The position numbers and the translations under genes were made by a program. This document shows, piece by piece, positions 34,917 to 44,214 of a stretch of DNA of 64,000 bases (position 1 is the first letter of the stretch; each line of letters opens with the position of its first letter). The notes under the pieces are model-generated. The model was not told the DNA's origin and searched no databases. It saw only the letters and a program-made list of their open reading frames with translations. The DNA lies in the NCBI RefSeq assembly GCF_030161375.1, contig NZ_BSSQ01000010.1, forward strand, positions 124,001 to 188,000, written 5' to 3'. This stretch comes from Paenibacillus glycanilyticus. Lineage in GTDB: Bacteria > Bacillota > Bacilli > Paenibacillales > Paenibacillaceae.

Positions 34917-35831
34917 TTAACGCTTACCTTTAATACAATCCAACAATAACTTATTAAATGTTAGCTGGTCATCTTTATAATCATCCGTATATTTATTTAA
35001 CATCCTAACTCCAACGGTATTGTACTCAGGTAGAATAACGCAATGGCAACCCGTTGCCCCCGTGGCATAATACCAATCCTCTTGATAGTACCAGCCAAAT
35101 ATTCGTTTTTCAGTCTTATCATTCTTAACGTTCTCCATTAATTCGAATATGCTACTATTCAAAATCTGCTTCTCATTGAGAAAACCTTTATTTAAATGCA
35201 ATTGCCCCCAAACAGCCAAATCTTTGGCACTGCAATAAAGATTACGTTCATGACCTTCATCCGATTCGATCCTAACGGAAGCATAGCCATCTGATGCTTG
35301 ATAATCACAGACTAGATTCTCCTTTGGTTTAGACACCCACTCTGTATTTGCCAACTGCAAGGGATGTAATACTTTTTCTGTTATTAACTGATTAATCGTA
35401 AAGCCTGTTATTCTTTCAATTACTTTTGCCGCCAGTTCCTCACGCTCTATTTGAAGAGGTCCAAAATACTTTGGTCCTGACTTTGTAGCTAAATCGCGAA
35501 GAGTCACATCCGCTAAATATTCCTTTGGAAAATCTTCAAGCAAGTCGCTAACTAACGTGTCAATGTCAATTCCAGCCTCTACGATAGCAATAGCCGTTGC
35601 TAATCCAACGTATGTTTTCCTTGTTGAATAAATATTAAATAATGAATCGGATGTTACTTTTTGGGCACCTTTTTTGTGATGATGATATCCGTCGTACCAC
35701 TCCGTTACAATTTCTTGATCTTGAATGATAACAAGAGCGCCTGCCGAAGAACCTACCCGATTCTGCGTTTGCTGCACATTATCAATCAAAGAATCAAAAT
35801 GGCTATTATTCGCAATCAGAATATCCTTCAT
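34917..35831 (-). CDS. Serine hydrolase of the beta-lactamase/penicillin-binding family
   Basis: 304 residues. The SxxK motif is S69-T-R-K72 in FNIYSTRKTYVG; the second motif is likely Y(A/S)N-like around CDYQASDGYASV; the third is weak, near ATGATGCHCV. This is the class C beta-lactamase-like serine hydrolase/esterase group. No signal peptide, so cytosolic activity on an amide or ester is likelier than beta-lactam resistance. GAGGTGAGAAA precedes the ATG. Confidence 0.8.
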   Translation of the reverse strand: MKDILIANNSHFDSLIDNVQQTQNRVGSSAGALVIIQDQEIVTEWYDGYHHHKKGAQKVTSDSLFNIYSTRKTYVGLATAIAIVEAGIDIDTLVSDLLEDFPKEYLADVTLRDLATKSGPKYFGPLQIEREELAAKVIERITGFTINQLITEKVLHPLQLANTEWVSKPKENLVCDYQASDGYASVRIESDEGHERNLYCSAKDLAVWGQLHLNKGFLNEKQILNSSIFELMENVKNDKTEKRIFGWYYQEDWYYATGATGCHCVILPEYNTVGVRMLNKYTDDYKDDQLTFNKLLLDCIKGKR

Positions 35832-35854
35832 TTTCTCACCTCATATGGTCGTTT

Positions 35855-36349
35855 TTATTTGCCTTCTTCATCGGCTGTGGGACCGTAGAGGCCGGGCAAT
35901 GGAATATCGAGTAGCCGCAAATAAACCCCAAGCTGCGCGCGGTGGTGAACCATGTGGTTTAATCCGAAGGTGCGAAGCGCGAGCGCCCGCGGTTGGCGCA
36001 GGATGATATGGTCGCCGTTACGCAAGGTCCAATCCTCGCCAAGCGTTGTCTCGTCGCATTCGTCTATAAGCTTGTTGAGCTTGATGACGTTCGCATCGAA
36101 TTCCTCCAGTACGGCTTCGCGTGATTCCAGAGCTTCCCGCCGCAGCGGGACGGTCGAGAGATCAAATTCAGGGTAAAGAACAATGGCAATTTGCCAATTC
36201 AGCAGGTTGATCAGATGCGTGGACAGCCCACCTAACGTCATCGATTTCACGTGCGGCTTCCACGTCATATGCTCGTCGGGCAAGCGCTCCAGAATGCGGC
36301 GAGTATTGTTCAGTTCATGCATGACATCTCCAACGATCAGTTGTTTCAC
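35855..36349 (-). CDS. DinB family protein
   Basis: 164 residues from GTG 36349; ATG 36322 (MHELNNTRRILERLP) has a better GGAG site and is an alternative. Four-helix DinB/YfiT fold: WKPHVKSMTLGGLSTHLINLL supplies the first metal His and GLNHMVHHRAQLGVYLRLLD supplies the others. Family members are metal-dependent, often thiol-linked, transferases. Specific role unknown. Confidence 0.82.
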   Translation of the reverse strand: MKQLIVGDVMHELNNTRRILERLPDEHMTWKPHVKSMTLGGLSTHLINLLNWQIAIVLYPEFDLSTVPLRREALESREAVLEEFDANVIKLNKLIDECDETTLGEDWTLRNGDHIILRQPRALALRTFGLNHMVHHRAQLGVYLRLLDIPLPGLYGPTADEEGK

Positions 36350-36495
36350 CTTCGATTCCCTCGTTTCCCTAATGTAATATGTACTCCAATTCTACTGCCG
36401 GCAATTTTCTGATGGAATTCAGCGCAGTCTGGCTAAACGCATACCATTGCCCCTCCGCAACATCATAAAACAGCAATTTCACCGCTTAATGTAAA

Positions 36496-37503
36496 TCAAT
36501 ACTCATCAAATTCCCGAAATAAGAAAGGCTCTCCATTCATGAATGCTCTCAATATGGACTGAGCATACGGTTGCTCTTCAATCAGACCCTCAGTCTCCTG
36601 CTCATTCTCAGCATGGAAACTATAGGCTTCAATGATTGCCATGATGAAGAAGCACTCCAGCATCGAAATCGTATTATTGCTCAATTGTCTGACCTTCTCA
36701 TAGCCTTCAATAAATAGTTTTCGTTGATGTGGCCGAAGGCCCATGACCGCTTGCGCAATATCGTAAATATGATAGCCAAAGCCGCATCTACCAAAATCAA
36801 TGGCATACGGAAGATCATCGCAAAACACGATATTCCCATTATGGAGGTCTGCATGAATGATCCCGTAATTTTGTGCATGAGGTGTGTAAGTTTGAAGTTG
36901 ATCCGCAACTTTAGCAGAAGCTTCTGTATACAATTTGAAAGCTTCTTTCGTTATAAAATGATTATGATGCTTCTGTAAATGTTTCCAATCCAGTGCAAAA
37001 CTCTCGCTCCCCCAAATTGTGCGGGAAAAAGCGTTTCCGGGAACAAAATCAACGCTCGCCCCGTGAAGGTCCGCCATCAGTTTTCCCATCGCTCGTATAT
37101 GATCCTCGTTAAGAGCATTTTTATCTAACCGATCACCCTCGATCCACCTCATCAAGGTTGCATAATATTCCGCCTTATCCTCTTTTGAAACAACGGTAAT
37201 AAATTCACCATTTCGATTTAGTACGCCATCAGGTACAACAAGTCCCTTACTTCTTAAATGGGCTAACCACCTTAGTTCCGAATTTACTTCGACATAAGAT
37301 TTATTCAATGCATGAACTCGCAGTAAATAGGATTCTCCCGTAATACTGTGAATGCGAAAGGTCGCATGTTCTGAAACTTGGATGAAATGTATGGAGCTCC
37401 AGTCAACATCGTATTTTTGCAAAGCATATAATGCTGCTTGTTTCGTTTGCTTAAGCGTAAGTCGGCGATTGATATCCGTATCCATTTGAAAACCGCTGTT
37501 CAT
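36496..37503 (-). CDS. APH-fold phosphotransferase
   Basis: 335 residues. Brenner motif HADLHNGN and the metal-binding AIDFGRCGFGYHIYDIA identify a choline kinase/aminoglycoside phosphotransferase fold. The N-lobe has LRVHALNKSY. The substrate could be a sugar, an amino alcohol or a drug; length and sequence resemble homoserine-kinase-like APH proteins of Bacillota. AAGGGGATACTTC precedes the ATG. It follows another APH gene by 11 bases. Confidence 0.85.
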   Translation of the reverse strand: MNSGFQMDTDINRRLTLKQTKQAALYALQKYDVDWSSIHFIQVSEHATFRIHSITGESYLLRVHALNKSYVEVNSELRWLAHLRSKGLVVPDGVLNRNGEFITVVSKEDKAEYYATLMRWIEGDRLDKNALNEDHIRAMGKLMADLHGASVDFVPGNAFSRTIWGSESFALDWKHLQKHHNHFITKEAFKLYTEASAKVADQLQTYTPHAQNYGIIHADLHNGNIVFCDDLPYAIDFGRCGFGYHIYDIAQAVMGLRPHQRKLFIEGYEKVRQLSNNTISMLECFFIMAIIEAYSFHAENEQETEGLIEEQPYAQSILRAFMNGEPFLFREFDEY

Positions 37504-37514
37504 GAAGTATCCCC

Positions 37515-38444
37515 TTAGTAGCTCTTCAAATTCAATAGAAACGCCCGTGTCTCGTCATATGCGTCTTTCCAGCCCATTTTGGCATAAAAGCGAAGACCGT
37601 CGAGCCCTTTGTAATAATAGGCACCGATTAATCTCTCCCTCAAATAAGGAATAACGATGTTTTCCTTCGCCAAATAATTCTCATAGGTTTCGATCATTCC
37701 CATCCATGGCATATGACGATCGAGAACGGCAAGATCCACGACAGGATCGCCATACATGCAATTCCCGTCAATAATGCCCGTAATCCTAGTCCCATCGGAT
37801 AGCACATTCCATTGGTGAAAATCCCCGTGAACAAAACTCCTGTTCGACTCGTTATAGGTCAACCAAGACATTAATCGATTATAGACTTCTTCAAAAATGT
37901 CTCTCTCTAGGAAAGTTGTCTGAAACAGATCATGCCAGTTCTCCCAGAACGTCCCCGTCTGGTCTTCCGCATAAGCCGCCGCTACGAAGTCCCGCCAAGA
38001 ACCATACGCTCCATTCCCGTCGGAACCAATCCAACCATAACCGTTGGTAGAACGGATATCCACATTTGCTAGATTCGTTAATAGACGGAACAACTCCGGC
38101 AGTTGTTGCTCCTGTTCTTCCATTGAACATTCAGATAGATTATGTCCTTGCATCCGCTCCATAATGATGTAATTTAAGAGACCGAATTGGCCACTCGCCA
38201 GACATCTTGGGAATGGAATATCATGACCGGATAGCAAATTAGAGACAAACTGATCGGTTGCATAGGCGCCATCAAGATCGCTGAATTTCACAACAAATCC
38301 TTGATCTGCGATTCGGAAGGAATATACATTGCTCATGTTACCGCCATCCATCGGCGTGATCTCAACCGCTCCAGGACCTAACTGACTTCTTAAAAGGGAT
38401 TCGATATCGTTCATGGCTACTTCTGGTTTCTCATAAGCGGTCAT
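37515..38444 (-). CDS. APH-fold phosphotransferase, hygromycin-kinase-like
   Basis: 309 residues with GGAGGTGATTTC before ATG 38444. Catalytic loop VHGDFHQWNVL and the DFG-like IIDGNCMYGDPVVDLA. N-lobe has YSFRIADQGFVVKFSD. It is only weakly similar to its downstream neighbour, so the pair is not a fresh duplication. Substrate unknown; hygromycin-B/macrolide kinases share this layout. Confidence 0.83.
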   Translation of the reverse strand: MTAYEKPEVAMNDIESLLRSQLGPGAVEITPMDGGNMSNVYSFRIADQGFVVKFSDLDGAYATDQFVSNLLSGHDIPFPRCLASGQFGLLNYIIMERMQGHNLSECSMEEQEQQLPELFRLLTNLANVDIRSTNGYGWIGSDGNGAYGSWRDFVAAAYAEDQTGTFWENWHDLFQTTFLERDIFEEVYNRLMSWLTYNESNRSFVHGDFHQWNVLSDGTRITGIIDGNCMYGDPVVDLAVLDRHMPWMGMIETYENYLAKENIVIPYLRERLIGAYYYKGLDGLRFYAKMGWKDAYDETRAFLLNLKSY

Positions 38445-38525
38445 GAAATCACCTCCAACTTCGTTGATAGATTAGGAGAACACCCAACTATTTTAGCACA
38501 TATTGGAATTATTTCGCGGTCAATT

Positions 38526-39704
38526 TCAAGTTAATATAAACATTCCGGCAATGCCTCCGGCCGCTCCTGCCGCAACAACGAGCCACGGCGGCAGCTTCCA
38601 GTACACGAGTAGACCAAATAGCACAAGAGCAAGCACAAAATCCGCCGGCTCCCGAATAGCCGTTATCCATAACGGATTATAAAGAGCCGCAAGCAAGATG
38701 CCCACTACGGCTGCGTTGATTCCAATCAGAACTCCCTGTACGTTGGGGTTTTGTCTTAAGGTATTCCAGAAGGGCAGTGCTCCTGCCATTAGCAAATAGG
38801 CCGGAAGAAAAATCGCAATAGTGGCCGTAACCGCTCCCTTCACTCCACTGATCATCGTGCCGAGATAAGCAGCAATCGTAAACAATGGACCCGGCACAGC
38901 CTGCGCCACGCCGTAACCGGTCAGAAAATCCGCTTTGCTCATCCAATCTGCCCCTACCACTTCCCGTTCTAGCAGCGGCAATACGACATGACCTCCGCCA
39001 AACACAAGAGATCCAGAGCGATACATGCTCTCGAATAAAGCCAGCAAGCCTTCATCTCCTGCAAGTTGCCTCAATAACGGCAAGCCGACCAGCAGAAGCA
39101 GAGACAAACCGAAACAGACCACTCCCGCACGTTTACTAATGGCTACGGTTAGTCGATAATAATCTCCCGGTTGTTGTGACTGCTTGTACATAAAGTAGCC
39201 TGCTACTCCGGCAATTACCAAAACAACAATCTGACTTACAGCGGTTTGCCATAATAGAGTTATGGCTGCCGCTAGAATAGCTAGAGTTGCCCGGCTTCGA
39301 TCCGGCGCTAGCTTCTGTCCCATGCTAAGAACGGCTTGTGCTACGATGGCAACGGCTACGATTTTTAAACCATGAATCCATCCGGATTGGCTAACATCGA
39401 ACGCTTGCATGAATAACGCAAACAGCACGAGAAGAATAACCGACGGCAATGTAAAACCCAACCAAGCGATCGCCCCTCCAAGCCAACCTGCACGCATTAG
39501 TCCAATTCCAATTCCAACTTGGCTGCTAGCCGGTCCTGGAAGAAACTGTGCCAAGGCAACCAGATCCGCATAACTTCGTTCATCGATCCATCTTCGACGC
39601 TCGACATATTCATGATGGAAATACCCCAGATGAGCCGTTGGACCGCCAAAAGAGGTGCAACCCAGCTTGAATGAAACGGCAAATATTTCAATTAGAGTCT
39701 TCAG
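38526..39704 (-). CDS. chrA: Chromate transporter ChrA, apparently starting with CTG
   Basis: An uninterrupted frame runs to CTG 39704, nine bases after a perfect GGAGG (39714-39718), giving 392 residues, the usual size of two-domain CHR proteins. The first half has LKTLIEIFAVSFKLGC, TSFGGPTAHLGYFHHEYV and ALAQFLPGPASSQ; the second half repeats the motif as SLVFGGGHVVLPLLE and GVAQAVPGPLF. A TTG start at 39554 would delete the whole first conserved segment, so I reject it. There is no in-frame ATG or GTG near the ribosome site. ChrA exports chromate. No chrB or regulator is adjacent. Confidence 0.85.
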   Translation of the reverse strand: MKTLIEIFAVSFKLGCTSFGGPTAHLGYFHHEYVERRRWIDERSYADLVALAQFLPGPASSQVGIGIGLMRAGWLGGAIAWLGFTLPSVILLVLFALFMQAFDVSQSGWIHGLKIVAVAIVAQAVLSMGQKLAPDRSRATLAILAAAITLLWQTAVSQIVVLVIAGVAGYFMYKQSQQPGDYYRLTVAISKRAGVVCFGLSLLLLVGLPLLRQLAGDEGLLALFESMYRSGSLVFGGGHVVLPLLEREVVGADWMSKADFLTGYGVAQAVPGPLFTIAAYLGTMISGVKGAVTATIAIFLPAYLLMAGALPFWNTLRQNPNVQGVLIGINAAVVGILLAALYNPLWITAIREPADFVLALVLFGLLVYWKLPPWLVVAAGAAGGIAGMFILT

Positions 39705-39810
39705 ATATTTGTACCTCCACGGAAGTTTCCCTTATTATATTAATAGACAAGCTACACGTTAATCCCCTTTACGATTTCTTAAAGAACAAGATGAAAGAAG
39801 GTACGCCCTC

Positions 39811-40428
39811 ATGGAATTTAAATGGTTAGACTGGGCCAAGCAGATGCAAGCCATTGCCCAAACCGGATTAACGTATGCGACAGATGTATACGATATTGAA
39901 CGTTACGAAGCTTTACGGCAGATGAGTGTTGAAATTATGGCGGAATATACGTCTGTAAGCCATGAGCAAATCGCCCTTACTTTTGCCAGCGACAATGGTT
40001 ATACCACGCCTAAGACGGATATTCGGGCGGTTATTTTCCGTGACGATAAGATTTTATTGGTCCGCGAGAAGATTGACGGAGGTTGGTCGATGCCCGGGGG
40101 CTGGAGCGATATCGGATATTCCCCGAAAGAGGTTGCAGTGAAGGAAACACAAGAAGAAGCCGGGTTCGACACCACGGCAGTCCGGCTGCTAGCCGTTCTG
40201 GACAAGAAGTTTCATAACCATCCGCCTAGCCCCTACCATGTCTACAAAATGTTTATTTTATGCGAGATCACGGGCGGCGAAGCAACAGCAGGCGTGGAGA
40301 CAAGCGAAGTCGGATTTTTTGGCATAGACGAATTGCCCGAGCTGTCTATCGAACGAAACACTGTCGAGCAAGTACAATTGATGTTCGAGTATCTGCATGA
40401 TCCAAGCAAAGAAGTTGTATTGGACTAG
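39811..40428 (+). CDS. Nudix hydrolase with N-terminal Nudix_N domain
   Basis: 205 residues. An N-terminal helical domain (about 1-55; KWLDWAKQMQAIAQTGLTYA) is followed by the Nudix fold. The box is GWSDIGYSPKEVAVKETQEEAGF, with Lys replacing the usual Arg of REXXEE but the Glu pair kept. Such two-domain proteins hydrolyse ADP-ribose, nucleoside diphosphate sugars or related compounds. It is monocistronic and ends at a bidirectional terminator. Confidence 0.88.
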   Translation: MEFKWLDWAKQMQAIAQTGLTYATDVYDIERYEALRQMSVEIMAEYTSVSHEQIALTFASDNGYTTPKTDIRAVIFRDDKILLVREKIDGGWSMPGGWSDIGYSPKEVAVKETQEEAGFDTTAVRLLAVLDKKFHNHPPSPYHVYKMFILCEITGGEATAGVETSEVGFFGIDELPELSIERNTVEQVQLMFEYLHDPSKEVVLD

Positions 40429-40442
40429 TTCATTGCCATAAC

Positions 40443-40487
40443 AAAAAAACAGCGATAGCCCCTGTTTGGGACGATCGCTGTTTTTTT
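40443..40487. terminator. Bidirectional terminator after the Nudix gene
   Basis: A7 - CAGCGAT - loop - ATCGCTG - T7, with secondary pairing in the loop. Shared by the Nudix gene and the minus-strand gene ending at 40561. Confidence 0.85.
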
Positions 40488-40560
40488 GCTGACAACCAAT
40501 CTCTCTGTTTCAATAAAAACAAGCTCTCTATCTCCCATTAGCATCCTCCTTAACTTGTGT

Positions 40561-41211
40561 TTAATCTTCCTTGATGATTATCCACTTCCCATTTTCTCTA
40601 GCCATGGCATAGTTTGGATCAATTATAGTTCCGTCCTTCATAAAATACAAAACTCTTAACAATTGAACTTCCGACTTAATGTCTAACCATTCTTTTACCG
40701 CTTCGGCTCTATCATCGGGGTCATTTTGTATCCATAATATTTTCTCAACCCTATCTCGCTGATTATAAAAAGAGGTGAGAACATTCCTCTTATCCAGTTC
40801 TGCGAATTTCACCGCGTCATTCTTCTGCATTGCCTCAAACAACTCGATAATGATCGTTGAAATATCTGATGGGATAGAACGGTCAATCACAGGCCCGCCA
40901 TCTCCGAACAACTGTGATACATTAGCATGCACGATTGAGTCCGATCTTTGTATGGCTTCGTTTAGCACTTTATTTTGTTCTTCATATGACTTTCTCTCCA
41001 GATCTAAATTGTACGTTAACTTGAGGAGTTCTTTCTTTTTAGCTTCCATTTCGCTCTCGATTGAACCGATTTTATCCGTCTTCTCTTCTAACTCTAGGTT
41101 CGTTTCCTTTAATTGTGACCGCAGCGATTCGATTTTTTTGTTCTGTGCCAAAAACACGGTAAGCATCACGGCAACAATTATAGCCGGAATTGTCCATCGT
41201 TTTATATGCAT
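40561..41211 (-). CDS. Membrane-anchored coiled-coil hypothetical protein
   Basis: Start at ATG 41211 (GAGGTG five bases upstream), 216 residues. One N-terminal membrane helix (about 6-22), a long coiled coil (about 25-95, rich in LKETNLELEEK-type heptads), then a globular C-terminal domain ending ARENGKWIIIKED, similar to small extracytoplasmic domains. Probably anchored with the bulk outside the cell. No family named. Confidence 0.65.
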   Translation of the reverse strand: MHIKRWTIPAIIVAVMLTVFLAQNKKIESLRSQLKETNLELEEKTDKIGSIESEMEAKKKELLKLTYNLDLERKSYEEQNKVLNEAIQRSDSIVHANVSQLFGDGGPVIDRSIPSDISTIIIELFEAMQKNDAVKFAELDKRNVLTSFYNQRDRVEKILWIQNDPDDRAEAVKEWLDIKSEVQLLRVLYFMKDGTIIDPNYAMARENGKWIIIKED

Positions 41212-41310
41212 GACTACACCTCTAGATTGACGAAATTGGTTTATCGCTCTTAACCTCCTTATTATTTCCAGCTGAATCAACTTGAATCAAGATGTTGGTG
41301 TTACCTAATA

Positions 41311-41348
41311 ACACCCATGAAAATAGCAGCCGCTAACTGGCGGCTGCC
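41311..41348. repeat. Hairpin element, possible first member of the cassette-type repeat
   Basis: CACCCATGAAAATA leader followed by the stem GCAGCCGC/GGCGGCTGC. It lies downstream of DUF4304 (read on the minus strand) and before the gene at 41211. No T-run follows the hairpin on either strand, so it is a poor terminator. Leader only loosely fits the family described at 41311-63357. Confidence 0.45.
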
Positions 41349-41413
41349 TGATCGTTACAGTTCATTAATAACTGTTGTTACTCTATAGATTACATATATA
41401 TCTGTGCTTACGT

Positions 41414-42049
41414 TTATTTTTGAGTGTTGATATTAATATGAAGTTTATCTGCATAATTAACTAAATTTTCAATCGAATGCTTAGTTTTTTTACGCTTGTT
41501 ATAATATTCGATGAATAGTTGTTCACCTTTTCCTCTTTTTCCTTGTGAGATTAGAATTGTACATAATTGCATCTCATGAAAAATTCTCTCTCCAGACTTT
41601 AGTGATTCTATTGAAATATCTATTATATTATCAACAGAATTAAATTTATTATAAAATGGAAAAACATAGCTCAATAAATCCTGTTCAATTTCTTGTTTTA
41701 TTATTGATATATCTGTCATCTCATTAATTTCATACCAATTGTCACCTATACCTTTTAAGAACCCTATTCTTAATGGATTTAAACAATCTATAGTTTTAGG
41801 TCTCTTTGGTGGATCCTCACCTCTGTTTAACCGGTAGGCAGAGGGAATAAATATGCCGATGTTAAAAGTGAACCTAACAGAATCCTTTGTGTTAAATTGG
41901 CTTGATTGAATATTAAAGGTAAATCCGAAATCATCATACAGCTTAAAATAATTCCTACCTACTTTTTTGAAATTTTTTTCTTTGAAAAATGGTGAAATAA
42001 TATCTCTAATAATTATATCAATCTGATCTTGAATTCGAATGATTATCAC
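41414..42049 (-). CDS. DUF4304 family protein
   Basis: 211 residues, AT-rich codons. The DUF4304 pattern is visible early: ISPFFKEKNFKKVGRNYFK, then FGFTFNIQSSQFN and FTFNIGIFIPSAY. The family is uncharacterised and often sits among immunity-like genes. The only standard start, GTG 42049, overlaps the GAGGTG ribosome site; ATT 42040 is at proper spacing (six bases) and may be used. No toxin gene is adjacent. Confidence 0.7.
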   Translation of the reverse strand: MIIIRIQDQIDIIIRDIISPFFKEKNFKKVGRNYFKLYDDFGFTFNIQSSQFNTKDSVRFTFNIGIFIPSAYRLNRGEDPPKRPKTIDCLNPLRIGFLKGIGDNWYEINEMTDISIIKQEIEQDLLSYVFPFYNKFNSVDNIIDISIESLKSGERIFHEMQLCTILISQGKRGKGEQLFIEYYNKRKKTKHSIENLVNYADKLHININTQK

Positions 42050-42161
42050 CTCTCCCGCTTCTACTGTTAGTTTAAACCCAACTTTTTCATAATAATGTTT
42101 ATAATTTCAGATTTACATATTTGCCAAAACGATTTTTCATCTATACTTCACTATAAAAACA

Positions 42162-42659
42162 TTAGTCTTCATACACCGTAATAAAGAGTTGCTCGTCGTA
42201 TTCTACATAAATCTCTACAATAATATTTTTATCAGGAAATCTGTTGATAAAACTCATTGACCAAAATAACTTCAATGCGTCACCTAATGCAGCGATTTGC
42301 CCCTTTATATCCTCTCCCTCATCAAATGAGGTATTGATATGAAAGAAATCCGCAACTTCATATAGATTCATCATCTGTTCTATGCACTTCTTATTATCAT
42401 GACAGGCATCTCTCCAGTCTTGAAAACATTGTTCATTATATTTATCCTTTAATAAAAAACATCCATTAACTTGAATAATTTCAGGGTAAAAGAACTTCGC
42501 AAATGCAAGTGCCGTTTGTAAATCAGATTTTAAATTCACAAAACTCCACCAAGTAAAATTAGTTGGATTTATTTCTTTGAATTCAGAAAATTCTTTGATC
42601 AAATCATCTCCGAAATCCAAATAGATCACCTCAAAAGTAGAACTGATCAACGAAATCAT
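42162..42659 (-). CDS. Small acidic hypothetical protein
   Basis: 165 residues, acidic, without membrane segments. Starts five bases after the stop of the degenerate ABC-ATPase gene with no obvious ribosome site, which suggests translational coupling. Visible features are a Trp-rich NPTNFTWWSFVNL and the C-terminal strand pair NIIVEIYVEYDEQLFITVYED. Not recognised; an immunity-type role is possible from size and company only. Confidence 0.55.
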   Translation of the reverse strand: MISLISSTFEVIYLDFGDDLIKEFSEFKEINPTNFTWWSFVNLKSDLQTALAFAKFFYPEIIQVNGCFLLKDKYNEQCFQDWRDACHDNKKCIEQMMNLYEVADFFHINTSFDEGEDIKGQIAALGDALKLFWSMSFINRFPDKNIIVEIYVEYDEQLFITVYED

Positions 42660-42664
42660 AAGTT

Positions 42665-43297
42665 TTAGATATAAATGAATTCATCAGCAATATTTTCTAA
42701 ATTAGAAGTTTCGTCCGATGGAATGATCGTAATTGTCTTTTGCGTTTTTAATACATTTGAGCAAAGACTTAGCCTCGCACGATTTATTTCTTTAAAATCA
42801 GCATTAAACCAAGGAAAACAATAAGCAACCTTTTGGTGAGCCAAGCCAATCCCAACGGACGCATTCCATCTTTCGTTACTGATTTGTTTAATCGTTCGAT
42901 CTAGTCTAGAAGGTGACAGCTCTAACAGTTCCACGATTTCCCCAACAGTGTAACTACTACTCCCATCCATTAATTGTTGCCGAATTGTTCTATTGCTTCC
43001 TCTTAACCATCGATTACGAGGTAACTCTTCGCCGATATACATACTGTTTGACTCTAACCATTGAGGGTTAACAATAGTCTCGTCTGCCAATATCTTTCCG
43101 CTATATCTTTTAATTTGACCAGTCAATAAATATGATAACGCCCAAGCACCTTGACCTGGTTGGCCAATAATCCCGTAAACACAACCTGACTTAAATGTAT
43201 AACTAAAATCTTTGATCTCATCTCGAAACGAGCCGATATTAAACGATGAAGGAGTACACCTAGCAGAGATATTCTGAACAGAAAGTTCTCTAATCAT
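42665..43297 (-). CDS. ABC-ATPase-like protein with a degenerate Walker A
   Basis: Start at ATG 43297 (GAGGTG 11 bases upstream), 210 residues. The shape is that of an ABC ATPase: an A-loop-like beginning, FSYTFKSGCVYGIIGQPGQGAW in the Walker A place, GKILADETIV, and a final strand with a D-loop-like TITIIPSDETSN. The P-loop reads GQPGQGAWA, so the Lys and the Ser/Thr are gone, and no LSGGQ signature is visible. It probably does not hydrolyse ATP. There is no permease gene nearby. AT-rich, likely acquired. Confidence 0.6.
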   Translation of the reverse strand: MIRELSVQNISARCTPSSFNIGSFRDEIKDFSYTFKSGCVYGIIGQPGQGAWALSYLLTGQIKRYSGKILADETIVNPQWLESNSMYIGEELPRNRWLRGSNRTIRQQLMDGSSSYTVGEIVELLELSPSRLDRTIKQISNERWNASVGIGLAHQKVAYCFPWFNADFKEINRARLSLCSNVLKTQKTITIIPSDETSNLENIADEFIYI

Positions 43298-43406
43298 TTC
43301 CAGTGTTTCACCTCTATTACCAGTCTTGCTCTTCAATAAACACAACGGCCATCTGGAATGGTGTTATGCCTGAGGATGGGAAGGAATACTCCGTTGTTCT
43401 TAAACA

Positions 43407-44129
43407 TTAAGAATCGCAACTTCTCTTATTATTAAATAGGCCAGTTAATAATGAATTAGACCCAAATACCGATGCCGGTTGTTCGATTTCCTTCATCTCG
43501 CGAAGTTCAATAAGATCGAAATCATGGAAGATCGCAGCTAATTTTTCTTTGGTATACCCTAGACCGCCTCTTAAAGATTTCTGCCTATACACTTCCCAGT
43601 CCGAAAGATCAGAACCGCCATATTTCCCTCCAACTTTAAAGCACGTGATAGCATAAGCTCCATCTGGTTTTAACGCTTTCTTTATTATGTTTAAATAGCT
43701 CATTCTTCGGTGTGGAGGCACATAATGAAAACAACCCGAATCATAGATCAGATCATAAGACTCAGGCTCTAAATCCAAATCAAATAAATCCTTTTGAATA
43801 AAGTTAACTTGAACATTTGATTCGTATGCCCGATCGTTTGCCCATCCTATTGCTTCTGCAGATATATCCACAGCGTCGACGTTCCATCCTTCTTTCGCTA
43901 GAAAAATGGCATTTCGCCCAGGTCCACATCCTAAATCAAGAGCTCTGCCTGGTCTCAACAGGTTAGTTTGCACATATTGAACTAAATTCTCGTCGGGGGT
44001 ATTTGCGAAGAAAGGTATTGGTTTCTCTCGATCGGAGTAAAAAGCGTCCCAGTTGAACGTTGATTGCTCTTTCAATAATGCATCCAGCATGGTAAGAACA
44101 TCTTCAATACTCTGAATCGTTTCTTCCAT
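43407..44129 (-). CDS. Class I SAM-dependent methyltransferase
   Basis: 240 residues with GGAGGG before ATG 44129. Motif I ALDLGCGPGRNAIFLA, motif II NVDAVDISAEAIGWA, motif III FIQKDLFDL, motif IV YDLIYDSGCFHYVPP. The sequence resembles TehB/thiopurine-type methyltransferases acting on small molecules such as tellurite or thiols. Monocistronic-looking, with gaps of 85 and 109 bases around it. Confidence 0.87.
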   Translation of the reverse strand: MEETIQSIEDVLTMLDALLKEQSTFNWDAFYSDREKPIPFFANTPDENLVQYVQTNLLRPGRALDLGCGPGRNAIFLAKEGWNVDAVDISAEAIGWANDRAYESNVQVNFIQKDLFDLDLEPESYDLIYDSGCFHYVPPHRRMSYLNIIKKALKPDGAYAITCFKVGGKYGGSDLSDWEVYRQKSLRGGLGYTKEKLAAIFHDFDLIELREMKEIEQPASVFGSNSLLTGLFNNKRSCDS

Positions 44130-44214
44130 AACAACCCTCCAGAGTTAAATCAATTATTTATTACTTATTTTACCATAATCAAACTTTGTCTTGCTTGATT
44201 TTCCCAACCAGCTC

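Noticed and set aside
36369-36482. 37-residue GTG ORF after the APH gene
   Set aside because: Reads plausibly like protein but has no ribosome site and is too short to support.
39497-39691. 64-residue minus-strand ORF at the start of chrA
   Set aside because: Out of frame with the conserved ChrA N-terminus, which reads through the same DNA.
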